A stretch of DNA of 64,000 nt, from positions 186,001-250,000 of the forward strand of contig NZ_JAGGQW010000034.1 of the NCBI RefSeq assembly GCF_018613065.1. The letters are read 5' to 3'. A program made the translations under genes and the position numbers. The notes below the pieces were generated by a model. The model ran no database searches and was not told the origin of the DNA. It saw only the letters and a program-made list of their open reading frames with translations. Within the stretch, counting starts at the first letter, position 1. Each line of letters opens with the position of its first letter. Below, in pieces: positions 9,017 through 16,911 of the stretch. The stretch comes from Bacillus sp. ISL-7 (GTDB lineage Bacteria; Bacillota; Bacilli; Bacillales_B; DSM-18226).

Positions 9017-10273
9017 ATGGAGAAAACCTATGAACAAACAAAAGGATTTCATATTCTAGCCAAACCATCAGGTCCAATTTGTAATCTTGATTGCCATTAT
9101 TGTTTTTATACAGAGAAAGAAGCTTTCTTTTCCGAAAAAAGTCGTTTTCGGATGTCAGATGAAACGTTAGAGGAGTTTATTCAGCAATACATAAAATCGC
9201 AAGATGTTAATGAAATTCCGTTCGTTTGGCAGGGGGGGGAACCCACCTTAATGGGTCTTGATTTTTATAAGAAAGTGATTGAATTGCAAAAGAAGTACGG
9301 CAGCGGGAAAAGAATCACCAACTCTCTGCAAACGAATGGTACACTTTTAAATGAAGAATGGTGTCAATTTCTGGCAAAACATAAATTCCTTGTAGGCCTT
9401 AGTCTTGATGGTCCGGAATACATTCATAATGAATATAGAGTTGACCGTGGAGGGAAACCAACATTCCATAAGGTTCAGAAAGCTTTGCGTCTATTAAAAA
9501 AATATAAGGTGAATTTTAATGTGTTAGTCTGTGTGACAAAGTATTCTTCTAAGTATCCTCTTGAAATCTATCATTTCTTTAAAGAGGAAGGAGTAGAGTT
9601 CATTCAATTCATTCCTATTGTTGAACGAATGCCAGATATGGAAGCCAAAAAAATTGGGCTTCGACATGCCACACCACCTTCCGTAAATCAGGAAGAAGCA
9701 CAGCAAGCTGTTTCCACTTGGACGGTAGAAGCAGAGAAGTATGGTGACTTTCTTATCACTATTTTTGAAGAGTGGGTAAGAAAGGATGTAGGAAAAATTC
9801 TTGTTATGAATTTTGAACAAGCTCTTACCTCTTGGCTTGGACTCCCATCAACAACTTGTATATTTGCAGAAACTTGTGGAAGGGCTGCGATGGTTGAACA
9901 CAATGGAGATGTGTATTCGTGTGATCATTTTATGTATCCTGAATACCAACTGGGGAATATTTTCGACAATACATTTGTTGAAATGATTGAATCTAACAAA
10001 CAAAGAGCATTTGGGGAAAATAAAAAATCCTCTCTTCCGAATTACTGCAAAACATGTGAAGTACGTTTTGCGTGTAACGGAGAGTGTCCAAAACACCGCT
10101 TTCTTCAAACTCTTGATGGTGAGCAAGGATTAAACTATTTGTGTGCTGGATATAAAAAATATTTTAACCATATTCATCGATATATGAAAGTAATGGTTCA
10201 ACTGATTGAAAACGGCTTACCAGCGTCTGAAATAATGGAAGTTATTAAAAGACCTCTAATCATAAAAGGGTGA
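9017..10273 (+). CDS. Anaerobic sulfatase-maturating enzyme, radical SAM/SPASM
   Basis: A 418-residue radical SAM enzyme of the anSME type, which oxidises the active-site Cys or Ser of sulfatases to formylglycine. It has the CxxxCxxC cluster motif at Cys22, Cys26 and Cys29, WQGGEPT for SAM binding, and a SPASM-type C-terminal region with cysteines in TCIFAETCGRA, VYSCDHF, YCKTCEVRFACNGECPKH for auxiliary clusters. It sits 94 bases after the sulfatase, whose CSPTR is the obvious substrate. Maturation must happen in the cytoplasm before the sulfatase is exported. The preceding gap has a short imperfect inverted repeat (GCCAGTG/TACTGGC). Confidence 0.93.
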   Translation: MEKTYEQTKGFHILAKPSGPICNLDCHYCFYTEKEAFFSEKSRFRMSDETLEEFIQQYIKSQDVNEIPFVWQGGEPTLMGLDFYKKVIELQKKYGSGKRITNSLQTNGTLLNEEWCQFLAKHKFLVGLSLDGPEYIHNEYRVDRGGKPTFHKVQKALRLLKKYKVNFNVLVCVTKYSSKYPLEIYHFFKEEGVEFIQFIPIVERMPDMEAKKIGLRHATPPSVNQEEAQQAVSTWTVEAEKYGDFLITIFEEWVRKDVGKILVMNFEQALTSWLGLPSTTCIFAETCGRAAMVEHNGDVYSCDHFMYPEYQLGNIFDNTFVEMIESNKQRAFGENKKSSLPNYCKTCEVRFACNGECPKHRFLQTLDGEQGLNYLCAGYKKYFNHIHRYMKVMVQLIENGLPASEIMEVIKRPLIIKG

Positions 10274-10337
10274 TATTTAAATAATTCCCTCGGTGATTAT
10301 AAAACTATTTAGATTTTAAAAAAGTATTCAGAATTTA

Positions 10338-10390
10338 TTGACAAAGTCAAATGAACAAAGGTAAAATTATAGTTAGTTAAAGAAAGCGCT
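10338..10390 (+). promoter_or_regulatory. SigA promoter with overlapping cre-like site (copy 2)
   Basis: TTGACA (10338-10343), 18-base spacer, TAAAAT (10362-10367), then AGTTAG and AAAGAAAGCGCTTTT. It matches the promoter at 3429-3480 on both sides of a variable spacer. It drives the hydrolase gene at 10501 through a leader of about 125 bases in which nothing else was recognised. Confidence 0.75.
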
Positions 10391-10500
10391 TTTATTACCA
10401 ATTTAACCACTATAAATGTAGTGGATACCCCGTACTAGAATTTCAGTGAAGAGAATCAATGAAACTTTAAAATTATTTTTACAAAGTGAGGGTAACGAAT

Positions 10501-11346
10501 ATGACAGCAGTTGAAACAAAGAAGGTTCAAACAGGAAATTATCAAACCTTTATCCATGAAGGTGGTGACAACTCCTCTGAAACAATCATCTTTCTTCATG
10601 GAAGCGGACCAGGGGTAAGTGCTAAATCAAACTGGCAGCATATATTACCACATTTTAAGGAGAAATTTCACGTAGTGGCACTTGATATTTTCGGTTTTGG
10701 CAATACCGATCATCCTGAGATCTATCCGAAAAATGGTGTGGAATGGATGAACGAGAGACTCAAGCAAGTGTTAACATTAATGGATAATTTAGGGGTTGAA
10801 AAGGCCAACTTAGTTGGGAATTCCCTCGGTGGTGTCATTGCCCTTCATCTTCTCATGTATGCACCGGATCGATTTGATAAAGTAGTATTGATGGGGGCTG
10901 GCGGCGGTTTAACAGAACCAACTCCAGAACTTGCAAAACTAGCAAACTTCCATAAAGACCCAGATCCAGTTGCATTCAAAAATTTATTAAGCTGGTTCTT
11001 ATTTGATAAAAGCATCCTTGAAGATGAATTGGAGAACATTGTGTCTGAGCGATTAGAGCTATTTTTAAAGCCCGAAGTTCGCAGATCATATGAGGAGAAT
11101 TTCTCGAAATCACATTTGTCGGATATGCTTATCCCTCCTTCAGCACTGAAACAGATGGACCATTCTATTTTACTAATTCACGGACATGGGGACCGTTTTG
11201 TACCACTCCAAAGCAGCCTATATGTAATGGACTATTTGCCCAATGCACAGCTGCATGTCTTTAAGCGCTGTGGACATTGGGCGCAAGTCGAACAAAAAGA
11301 AAGATTTATCAAATTAACATCGGATTTTTTCAATGGTGACCTATAA
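10501..11346 (+). CDS. Alpha/beta hydrolase, probable meta-cleavage-product C-C hydrolase (copy 1)
   Basis: A 281-residue hydrolase of the MhpC/BphD/HsaD group, which cut the C-C bond of ring-fission products from extradiol dioxygenases. Features are HGSGPG (oxyanion region), GNSLGG with nucleophile Ser108, HGHGDRFVP with the acidic residue, and CGHWAQVEQ with the catalytic His. ATG 10501 is preferred over GTG 10486, which forms part of the ribosome binding site GTGAGGG. It is alone behind its promoter, upstream of a GntR regulator gene. A paralogue lies at 20449-21288. Placement next to extradiol dioxygenase genes supports the C-C hydrolase role over a simple esterase. Confidence 0.85.
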   Translation: MTAVETKKVQTGNYQTFIHEGGDNSSETIIFLHGSGPGVSAKSNWQHILPHFKEKFHVVALDIFGFGNTDHPEIYPKNGVEWMNERLKQVLTLMDNLGVEKANLVGNSLGGVIALHLLMYAPDRFDKVVLMGAGGGLTEPTPELAKLANFHKDPDPVAFKNLLSWFLFDKSILEDELENIVSERLELFLKPEVRRSYEENFSKSHLSDMLIPPSALKQMDHSILLIHGHGDRFVPLQSSLYVMDYLPNAQLHVFKRCGHWAQVEQKERFIKLTSDFFNGDL

Positions 11347-11425
11347 ACTAAAACTAATACACCCTTGATCTTCATTATAGTAGATTAGGATAAAATCTAG
11401 TATATCCTAAAGTGACAATAGACAC

Positions 11426-11435
11426 TCGCTAGCGA
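11426..11435. promoter_or_regulatory. Palindrome upstream of the GntR gene (possible operator)
   Basis: TCGCTAGCGA is a perfect 10-bp palindrome 51 bases before the GntR start; a second inverted repeat (TAGGATA / TATCCTA) lies about 40 bases further upstream. FCD-type GntR proteins bind short palindromes near their own genes, so either could be an autoregulatory operator. This is inference only. Confidence 0.3.
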
Positions 11436-11485
11436 ATTGAAATATTATAGGGGTAACTAATCCTAGAAAATAGCAGGTGTATGAT

Positions 11486-12139
11486 ATGAAAATTGATAAG
11501 GCTTATCGCTACATTAAAAGATTAATCATTGAAGGAATCTGGGAACCAGAAACCTCGATAAATGTGAATGAGATTACCGAAAAACTAAATATGAGCCGGA
11601 CACCCGTCCACAAGGCATTATCTAAACTTGAGCAGGAAGGATTTCTCACAATTATTCCCCAGGTTGGTGTCTTCGTAAAAAGACCTGACCCAGAAGATGT
11701 TTTAGAACGATTATTGGTTTGTGCCAATTTAGATGCATTAATGACAGAGCAGGCTGCATTAAATCTAAACGAAGAAGAATTTTGTTTTTTGGAAGAAATC
11801 TTAATAAAAATGGATAATACTGGGTTATCTGCTGATGAATACTCTAGCTTAAATATCGATTTTCATCGCACCATTTATGAAGCCTCAAAGTTAACTTATA
11901 CCTTTAATCTCGCGAAGACACTTTGGGACTACCTTAATTTTGTAGGAAACCCGGAAGAATTATTCACGGATGAACGTCGGAAACAGTCTCAAACGGAGCA
12001 TTGGATCATTTTTTATTGTCTACGAGAAAAGGACAGTAAAATGGCCAAAAGATTGATGGAAAAACATATGCGGCGAGTAGCTAAGTTAGTAGGAGAAAAA
12101 TATCAGGACATTGATTTAAACAAACGTGTGTTTAACTAA
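11486..12139 (+). CDS. GntR-family transcriptional regulator, FCD (FadR-like) type
   Basis: A 217-residue regulator. Residues about 1-65 form the GntR winged helix (AYRYIKRLIIEGIWEPE, MSRTPVHKALSKLEQEGFL). The C-terminal all-helical FCD domain carries an Asp/His ligand set (NIDFHRTIYEAS and EKHMRRV) that usually binds a metal and a carboxylate effector. ATG 11486 fits the AGCAGGTG site better than GTG 11477. It lies between the hydrolase and a monooxygenase gene and probably senses a pathway intermediate. Whether it represses or activates is unknown. Confidence 0.88.
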   Translation: MKIDKAYRYIKRLIIEGIWEPETSINVNEITEKLNMSRTPVHKALSKLEQEGFLTIIPQVGVFVKRPDPEDVLERLLVCANLDALMTEQAALNLNEEEFCFLEEILIKMDNTGLSADEYSSLNIDFHRTIYEASKLTYTFNLAKTLWDYLNFVGNPEELFTDERRKQSQTEHWIIFYCLREKDSKMAKRLMEKHMRRVAKLVGEKYQDIDLNKRVFN

Positions 12140-12196
12140 AAATTTCCACGGATAATGAAAGAAGGAACTACCACTATTATTGCGGGGGGTACTCGA

Positions 12197-13390
12197 ATGG
12201 AACAAAGCGTGTTGGACACAAAGAAAGAATTGGTAGAAAAGGCCCGATCTCTGATTCCAAAATTACGTGAATATGGGGAAGAAATAGAAAAGACTAATTC
12301 CTTACCTAAAGCGATTATTGATGATTTGCAAAATGAAGGGACGTTAAAAGTATTACGTCCACATCTATTTGGCGGTTATCAAACGGATATGCGTACCTAT
12401 ACAGAGGTTGTTACTGAAATATCTCGTGGAAACGGGTCGGCAGGCTGGTTTGTCGCACTTAGTAATATTAGGGATTATATGATTTCATATACGTTTGGAG
12501 AAAAAGCATTAAGCGAAATTTACAAAAAAGGGGAAGATGTCGTATTAGCTGGGAACTTTAAACCAATTAAATGTGACATTAAAAAGGTAGATGGCGGCTA
12601 TTTTATCGAGGAAGCGCAGTGGCCGTTTGTATCAGGAAGTCCACATGCTGACTGGTGTTACTTTGGGTTTCCAATCTTCGATGAAAACGGCGGCGTAGAA
12701 ATGGCCATTATGGTTATTCCTCGCAACGAATTAGAGGTCCTTGACGACTGGTATGTAATGGGCTTAAAGGGATCGGGCAGTAATAGCTGTCATATTAAAA
12801 ATGTGTTTGTACCAGATCACCGTGTTTCATTAGATCGTCTCGCAAGTAAAGGCGAGTACCTCATTGAGCCGCTAAAAGAAGTGGCCTTATACAGGTCTTC
12901 CTTTGTACCTTCGCTAACCTTGTCGATTGTAGCACCTGCGTTGGGACTCGCAAAGGCCGCAATGGATTTATTTATGGAAAGGCTTCCAAAGGCAGGGATA
13001 GGAAATACCTTCTATAACAAACAAGCTGAAGCACCTATAACCCATCACCAGGTGGCCCAAGCGCAGCTGAAAATTGATTCAGCTGAGATGCATCTTTATC
13101 GAGCTGTAGATAAAATTGATTCCTATGCCGAGCGTGGACAGGTATTGGATAAAAATGAAATTGTCAAAATAAAAGCAGACTTTGGTTATTTGAACCAATT
13201 ATGTAAAGAAGCGATTGATCTGCTTGTTGCTGGAGTGGGATCTATGTTTACTTACGAAACAAATCCGATTCAAAGAGTCTATCGTGATTTCCTAACCATG
13301 CATTTACATGGGTTTATCACACCAACTAGTTTAATTGAAACGTATGGAAGAGTATTGTGCGGTCAAGAACCGAACACTTATTTTGTGTAA
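12197..13390 (+). CDS. Acyl-CoA-dehydrogenase-fold flavin monooxygenase, oxygenase component (HsaA-like, copy 1)
   Basis: A 397-residue protein of the acyl-CoA dehydrogenase superfamily, in the branch that includes HsaA and HpaB-C2-type oxygenases using reduced flavin from a separate reductase to hydroxylate phenols. Supporting segments are LRPHLFGGYQTDMRTYTEVVTEI, GSAGWF, FVSGSPHADWCYFG, DDWYVMGLKGSGS and VFVPDHRV. A catalytic Glu as in true acyl-CoA dehydrogenases is not evident, and flavin reductase genes flank it. Start 12197 is chosen for the preceding GGGGGG run; the longer frame from 12155 is less likely. Hydroxylation of a phenol to a catechol just before the dioxygenase encoded next is the natural role. 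Confidence 0.82.
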   Translation: MEQSVLDTKKELVEKARSLIPKLREYGEEIEKTNSLPKAIIDDLQNEGTLKVLRPHLFGGYQTDMRTYTEVVTEISRGNGSAGWFVALSNIRDYMISYTFGEKALSEIYKKGEDVVLAGNFKPIKCDIKKVDGGYFIEEAQWPFVSGSPHADWCYFGFPIFDENGGVEMAIMVIPRNELEVLDDWYVMGLKGSGSNSCHIKNVFVPDHRVSLDRLASKGEYLIEPLKEVALYRSSFVPSLTLSIVAPALGLAKAAMDLFMERLPKAGIGNTFYNKQAEAPITHHQVAQAQLKIDSAEMHLYRAVDKIDSYAERGQVLDKNEIVKIKADFGYLNQLCKEAIDLLVAGVGSMFTYETNPIQRVYRDFLTMHLHGFITPTSLIETYGRVLCGQEPNTYFV

Positions 13391-13404
13391 CAAATCGAAA
13401 TGAA

Positions 13405-13418
13405 TGTAAGCGGTTACG
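13405..13418. promoter_or_regulatory. cre-like sequence between monooxygenase and dioxygenase genes
   Basis: TGTAAGCGGTTACG matches the CcpA consensus TGWAANCGNTNWCA at 13 of 14 positions. It lies 15 bases after the monooxygenase stop and 42 bases before the dioxygenase start, so it could act as a road-block inside the operon or mark a separate promoter. Confidence 0.5.
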
Positions 13419-13459
13419 TGTGGATTATTAAATTTAAGGAAAATAGGGAGGTATAAGCT

Positions 13460-14413
13460 ATGAGTTTACCAGAAATCGCAAAATTAGGGCACGTTGCTTT
13501 AGTATCAACAGATCTTGAAAAATCACTATGGTTCTTTAAAGAACTAATTGGTCTTGAAGAAACAGAGGTAGTTAACGGAACACATTATCTACGTGCATGG
13601 GGTGATTTTGAACATCATACGCTTTCAATTACTGCAGGTGAGAAGTCGTATGTAGACCACATTGCCTGGCGGTCAAAACGACCTGAAGATGTTGAAGGAT
13701 TTGCCCAGTTGCTAAAGGAAGCAGGGACAGAAGTAAATTGGGTTGAAGCTGGTGTAGAAGCGGGCCAAGGCAGAGCGATTCGCTTTCAATTACCAAGTGA
13801 GCATCGCTTTGAAATTTATTATGACATGGAAAAAACATTAGCAGAGCCGTCCAAACGGTCGGTATTAAAGAATCAGACTTATAAATCATGGGCACGAGGC
13901 GTATCACCACGAAGAATAGACCATGTCAATCTCCTATCATCATTAAAGGCAAATGTCATTTCTGATTATTTAATAGAAAAGCTAGGTTTTAAAATGAGGG
14001 AATGTGTTCAAGCTCCAGATGAATCTTTAATTGGTGCCTGGTTAAGTGTCACACCATTGGTGCATGATATCGCAGTAAGCCATGATCCATTTTCACCATC
14101 GACACATCAAATACACCATTTGTCTTACTGGCTTGATAATGCCCAAGATCTTCTTCGGGCGGCAGATATCTTAGCTGAAAATGGGATAAAGTTTAAAGGT
14201 CCTGGTAAGCACGGTATTTCGCAAGCTATGTACATTTACGTTGTCGATCCAGGCAGCGGAGTCCGCTTGGAATTGTTCACTAATGGGTATTTAATCTTTG
14301 AACCAGACTGGGAGCCTATCGTGTGGACTTTGGATGAAATGGATGTTGGTTTTACCTTCTGGGGTGACCAAACGGACACACTACCAGAAAACAATCCGAC
14401 GATCGAAGCATAA
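13460..14413 (+). CDS. Extradiol (meta-cleavage) ring dioxygenase, VOC type I (copy 1)
   Basis: A 317-residue two-domain vicinal-oxygen-chelate dioxygenase that would open a catechol next to its hydroxyls using Fe(II) and O2. The first repeat begins LGHVALVSTDLEKSLWFF. In the second domain the metal ligands appear as His155 (RIDHVN), His219 or His220 (IHHLSYW) and Glu271 (RLELF); GPGKHG is the usual loop before the last strand. It follows the HsaA-like monooxygenase and precedes a flavin reductase, a typical hydroxylase-dioxygenase arrangement. The paralogue at 21315-22268 has exactly the same length and strongly similar sequence. Confidence 0.92.
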   Translation: MSLPEIAKLGHVALVSTDLEKSLWFFKELIGLEETEVVNGTHYLRAWGDFEHHTLSITAGEKSYVDHIAWRSKRPEDVEGFAQLLKEAGTEVNWVEAGVEAGQGRAIRFQLPSEHRFEIYYDMEKTLAEPSKRSVLKNQTYKSWARGVSPRRIDHVNLLSSLKANVISDYLIEKLGFKMRECVQAPDESLIGAWLSVTPLVHDIAVSHDPFSPSTHQIHHLSYWLDNAQDLLRAADILAENGIKFKGPGKHGISQAMYIYVVDPGSGVRLELFTNGYLIFEPDWEPIVWTLDEMDVGFTFWGDQTDTLPENNPTIEA

Positions 14414-14470
14414 GAGATTAATAGATAACTTAAGATAACATATTCGGAAAAGCAGAAAGGGGTCATAAGA

Positions 14471-14953
14471 ATGGATGATCGATTATTTAGAACCGCAATG
14501 GGGAAATTTGCAACAGGTGTAACCGTTATTGCAACAGATGTCGAGGGTGATGTGCATGGAATGACTGCAAATGCCTTCATGTCCGTGTCACTAAGTCCAA
14601 AGCTAGTTGTAATCTCGATTGGGGAAAAAGCTAAAATCCTTGAGAAAATAAAACAAAGTCAAACATTTTCAGTCAATATTTTAGCTGCAGATCAACAGGA
14701 ACTTTCAATGATTTTTGCTGGACAAATAAAAGAGCCACGGGAAGTCATTTTTGATCGTCTTGATGGGAAACCAGTATTAGCTGGTGCCGTCGCCCAAATT
14801 GCCTGTGAAGTATCTGCTGAGCACGTAGAAGGAGATCATACCCTTTTTATCGGCAAGGTGACTGATATTAAGCTTGAAGATGCTGAACCACTTCTTTTTT
14901 ATAGCGGACGCTATCGTACCTTATTAGAGGAATCAACTGTTACATCAAATTAA
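14471..14953 (+). CDS. Flavin reductase-like protein (copy 2)
   Basis: A 160-residue flavin reductase-like domain protein (HpaC/HsaB type), the likely NAD(P)H-flavin reductase for the oxygenase encoded two genes upstream. FRTAMGKFATGVTVIAT, GMTANAFMSVSLSPKLV, SVNILAADQQELSMIFAGQ and GDHTLFIGKV are shared nearly word for word with the copy at 2765-3229, pointing to a recent duplication within the island. GAAAGGGG precedes the ATG. Confidence 0.9.
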   Translation: MDDRLFRTAMGKFATGVTVIATDVEGDVHGMTANAFMSVSLSPKLVVISIGEKAKILEKIKQSQTFSVNILAADQQELSMIFAGQIKEPREVIFDRLDGKPVLAGAVAQIACEVSAEHVEGDHTLFIGKVTDIKLEDAEPLLFYSGRYRTLLEESTVTSN

Positions 14954-15002
14954 AAAAGTCACAACCATGCTTTAATAGCATCGACATAAAGGAGCAATGG
15001 TA

Positions 15003-15785
15003 ATGGATATTCAAAAAGCTGCTACAGCACTAATGGAAGCGGAAAGTGAGAAACAGCCGATTGCTCCCTTTACTTCATCCACAGAAGAAATTTCTGTGGA
15101 TGAAGCCTACCAAATTCAGCTGCATCAAATTCATCATAAAGTGGATAAAGGTGCAGTAATTGTTGGGAAAAAAATCGGTCTCACAAGTAAAGCGATGCAG
15201 GATATGTTTAATGTGAACGAGCCTGATTATGGGCACCTTCTTAATGACATGATCTATGAGGATGGAGAGACGATTGGACTAAATCAGTTCATCCAGCCAA
15301 AGATTGAATTCGAAATCGCCTTTGTCTTAAAAAAAGATTTAAGGGGTCCTGGAGTAACAATGAATGACGTCATCGAAGCGACCGATTACATTGTACCGGC
15401 ACTCGAAATTATTGACAGTCGGATTAGAGACTGGCAAATCAAGTTCGAAGATACGGTAGCAGACAATGGCTCTTCAGCAGGGGCGGTTATCGGCAAAACA
15501 ACTGCTAAGATAGATAGACTTGACCTCACCAAAATTGGCATGAATGTGTTTAGGAATAATGAATTTTTGGACTCTGCTGTAAGTGCAGCTGTAATGGGGA
15601 ATCCTGCTCAAGCCGTTGCCTGGCTTGCTAATGCCCTAGGTAATTACGGTATCTCTCTATATGCTGGTGAAGTTATTCTTGCTGGAGCTCTTTCAAAGGC
15701 GATAGTCATAGAGGATGGGGATACATTCACAGCAGAATTTGAACATATGGGTTCAGTATCAGCGAGTTTTAAAAAAAACCGTTGA
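15003..15785 (+). CDS. 2-keto-4-pentenoate hydratase family protein (MhpD/HsaE type)
   Basis: A 260-residue member of the hydratase/decarboxylase family that adds water to 2-hydroxypentadienoate-type products released by the C-C hydrolase. Seen in the sequence: GKKIGLTSKAMQ, DYGHLLNDMI, QPKIEFEIAFVL with the metal-binding Glu pair, PALEIIDSRI, DNGSSAG, and the C-terminal AGEVILAGALSKA. 4-oxalocrotonate decarboxylases belong to the same family and cannot be excluded. ATG 15003 has 8-base spacing from GGAG; the ATG at 14997 would be too close. Confidence 0.87.
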   Translation: MDIQKAATALMEAESEKQPIAPFTSSTEEISVDEAYQIQLHQIHHKVDKGAVIVGKKIGLTSKAMQDMFNVNEPDYGHLLNDMIYEDGETIGLNQFIQPKIEFEIAFVLKKDLRGPGVTMNDVIEATDYIVPALEIIDSRIRDWQIKFEDTVADNGSSAGAVIGKTTAKIDRLDLTKIGMNVFRNNEFLDSAVSAAVMGNPAQAVAWLANALGNYGISLYAGEVILAGALSKAIVIEDGDTFTAEFEHMGSVSASFKKNR

Positions 15786-15816
15786 AAATAAAAAAACACT
15801 AGTACAAATTATGTTT

Positions 15817-15852
15817 AAAGACTCCTTGTATATCGCTATGTGAGGAGTCTTT
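15817..15852 (+). terminator. Hairpin terminator or attenuator between hydratase and FAH-family genes
   Basis: AAAGACTCCT (15817-15826) pairs with AGGAGTCTTT (15843-15852), followed by a short T-containing tail. It lies in the 109-base gap and may reduce readthrough into the next two genes. Confidence 0.6.
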
Positions 15853-15894
15853 ATTGTAAGAAAATAAATTTTCATAAAATGAGGGGGAGATAAA

Positions 15895-16884
15895 ATGGGT
15901 ATTAAAGTTGTTAGATTTGAACATAAACAAAAAGAGCAATGGGGAGTTATATCAGGAGATCAAATCCGCCTTTTATCAGGTACATACCAAAGTTTAGCTG
16001 ATTTTTTGGCGCATGGGAAAGAAGAAGCACGTACTATCAAGGCACAAGATCATACAGAATCTGTTTCATTAAATGAAGTGACCATTTTGAGTCCAGTGAC
16101 AAAGCCAGCACGAATCGTTTGTCAGGGAGTCAATTACTCAGAGCATCGTGCTGAAACGGGAATGGAAGCTGCACGAGCACCATTTAATATGATTTTTAGC
16201 AAAGCTGACAGTTCCCTTTGCGGCGCCACTAGCGAAATTATAAGGCCGCGTGATGTTAAACTACTAGATTATGAATTGGAGCTTGGTCTCGTAATTGGAA
16301 CAGAAATCACAGAGGCGTCAGATATAACTGACGAAAACCTTCATCAGTATATCGCCGGGCTCGTGATTGTTAATGATGTTTCTGCGCGGGATGTTCAGCT
16401 TTCAGAGGGGCAATGGTTGAAAGGTAAGAGCTACCGAACTTTTTGTCCAACAGGTCCTTATCTTTATTTGCTTGACAAGGAAGAGCTGCCATTGCTTCAT
16501 GATCTTGAGTTAAATCTCTGGGTGAATGATGAATTAAGGCAATCTGCCAATTCAAATCAACTGCTTTACAAACCGGCAGAAACCCTTACAGAGCTCTCGG
16601 AAATTATGGATTTATCCCCAGGGGATCTGATTGTTACTGGAACTGCAGGCGGGGTTGCTCTAAATCTAACTCCGCAAGTATTGGAACTTTTATCAAACAT
16701 GGCTATTCCTTATCAACAAAAGTTGGATTTACTTGAAGAAGGACAATTAATCAGCGGCAAATACCTGAAGGACGGCGATGTCATTCGCTGCCAAATTCGT
16801 AGTTCAAATGGATTAATCGATCTTGGCGAACAAATAAATAAAGTCGTTCCAAGTATAAAGAAAAGCCATGTAAACTCCTTTTAA
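15895..16884 (+). CDS. Fumarylacetoacetate hydrolase family protein
   Basis: A 329-residue FAH-fold enzyme. It has the family's conserved core: a VCQGVNYSEH strand, DYELELGLVIG with the metal-binding Glu residues, VNDVSARDVQ, GKSYRTFCPTGPYL and DLIVTGTAGGVA. The family hydrolyses or decarboxylates beta-diketo and 2-oxo acid products of ring fission. It lies downstream of the hydratase and 27 bases before the regulator gene. About 45 residues between the GTAGG motif and the C-terminus (VLELLSNMAIPYQQ) are longer than in typical members. Exact reaction unknown. Confidence 0.85.
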   Translation: MGIKVVRFEHKQKEQWGVISGDQIRLLSGTYQSLADFLAHGKEEARTIKAQDHTESVSLNEVTILSPVTKPARIVCQGVNYSEHRAETGMEAARAPFNMIFSKADSSLCGATSEIIRPRDVKLLDYELELGLVIGTEITEASDITDENLHQYIAGLVIVNDVSARDVQLSEGQWLKGKSYRTFCPTGPYLYLLDKEELPLLHDLELNLWVNDELRQSANSNQLLYKPAETLTELSEIMDLSPGDLIVTGTAGGVALNLTPQVLELLSNMAIPYQQKLDLLEEGQLISGKYLKDGDVIRCQIRSSNGLIDLGEQINKVVPSIKKSHVNSF

Positions 16885-16911
16885 CCCTTAAATTGAGAGG
16901 GGGAATTAATA

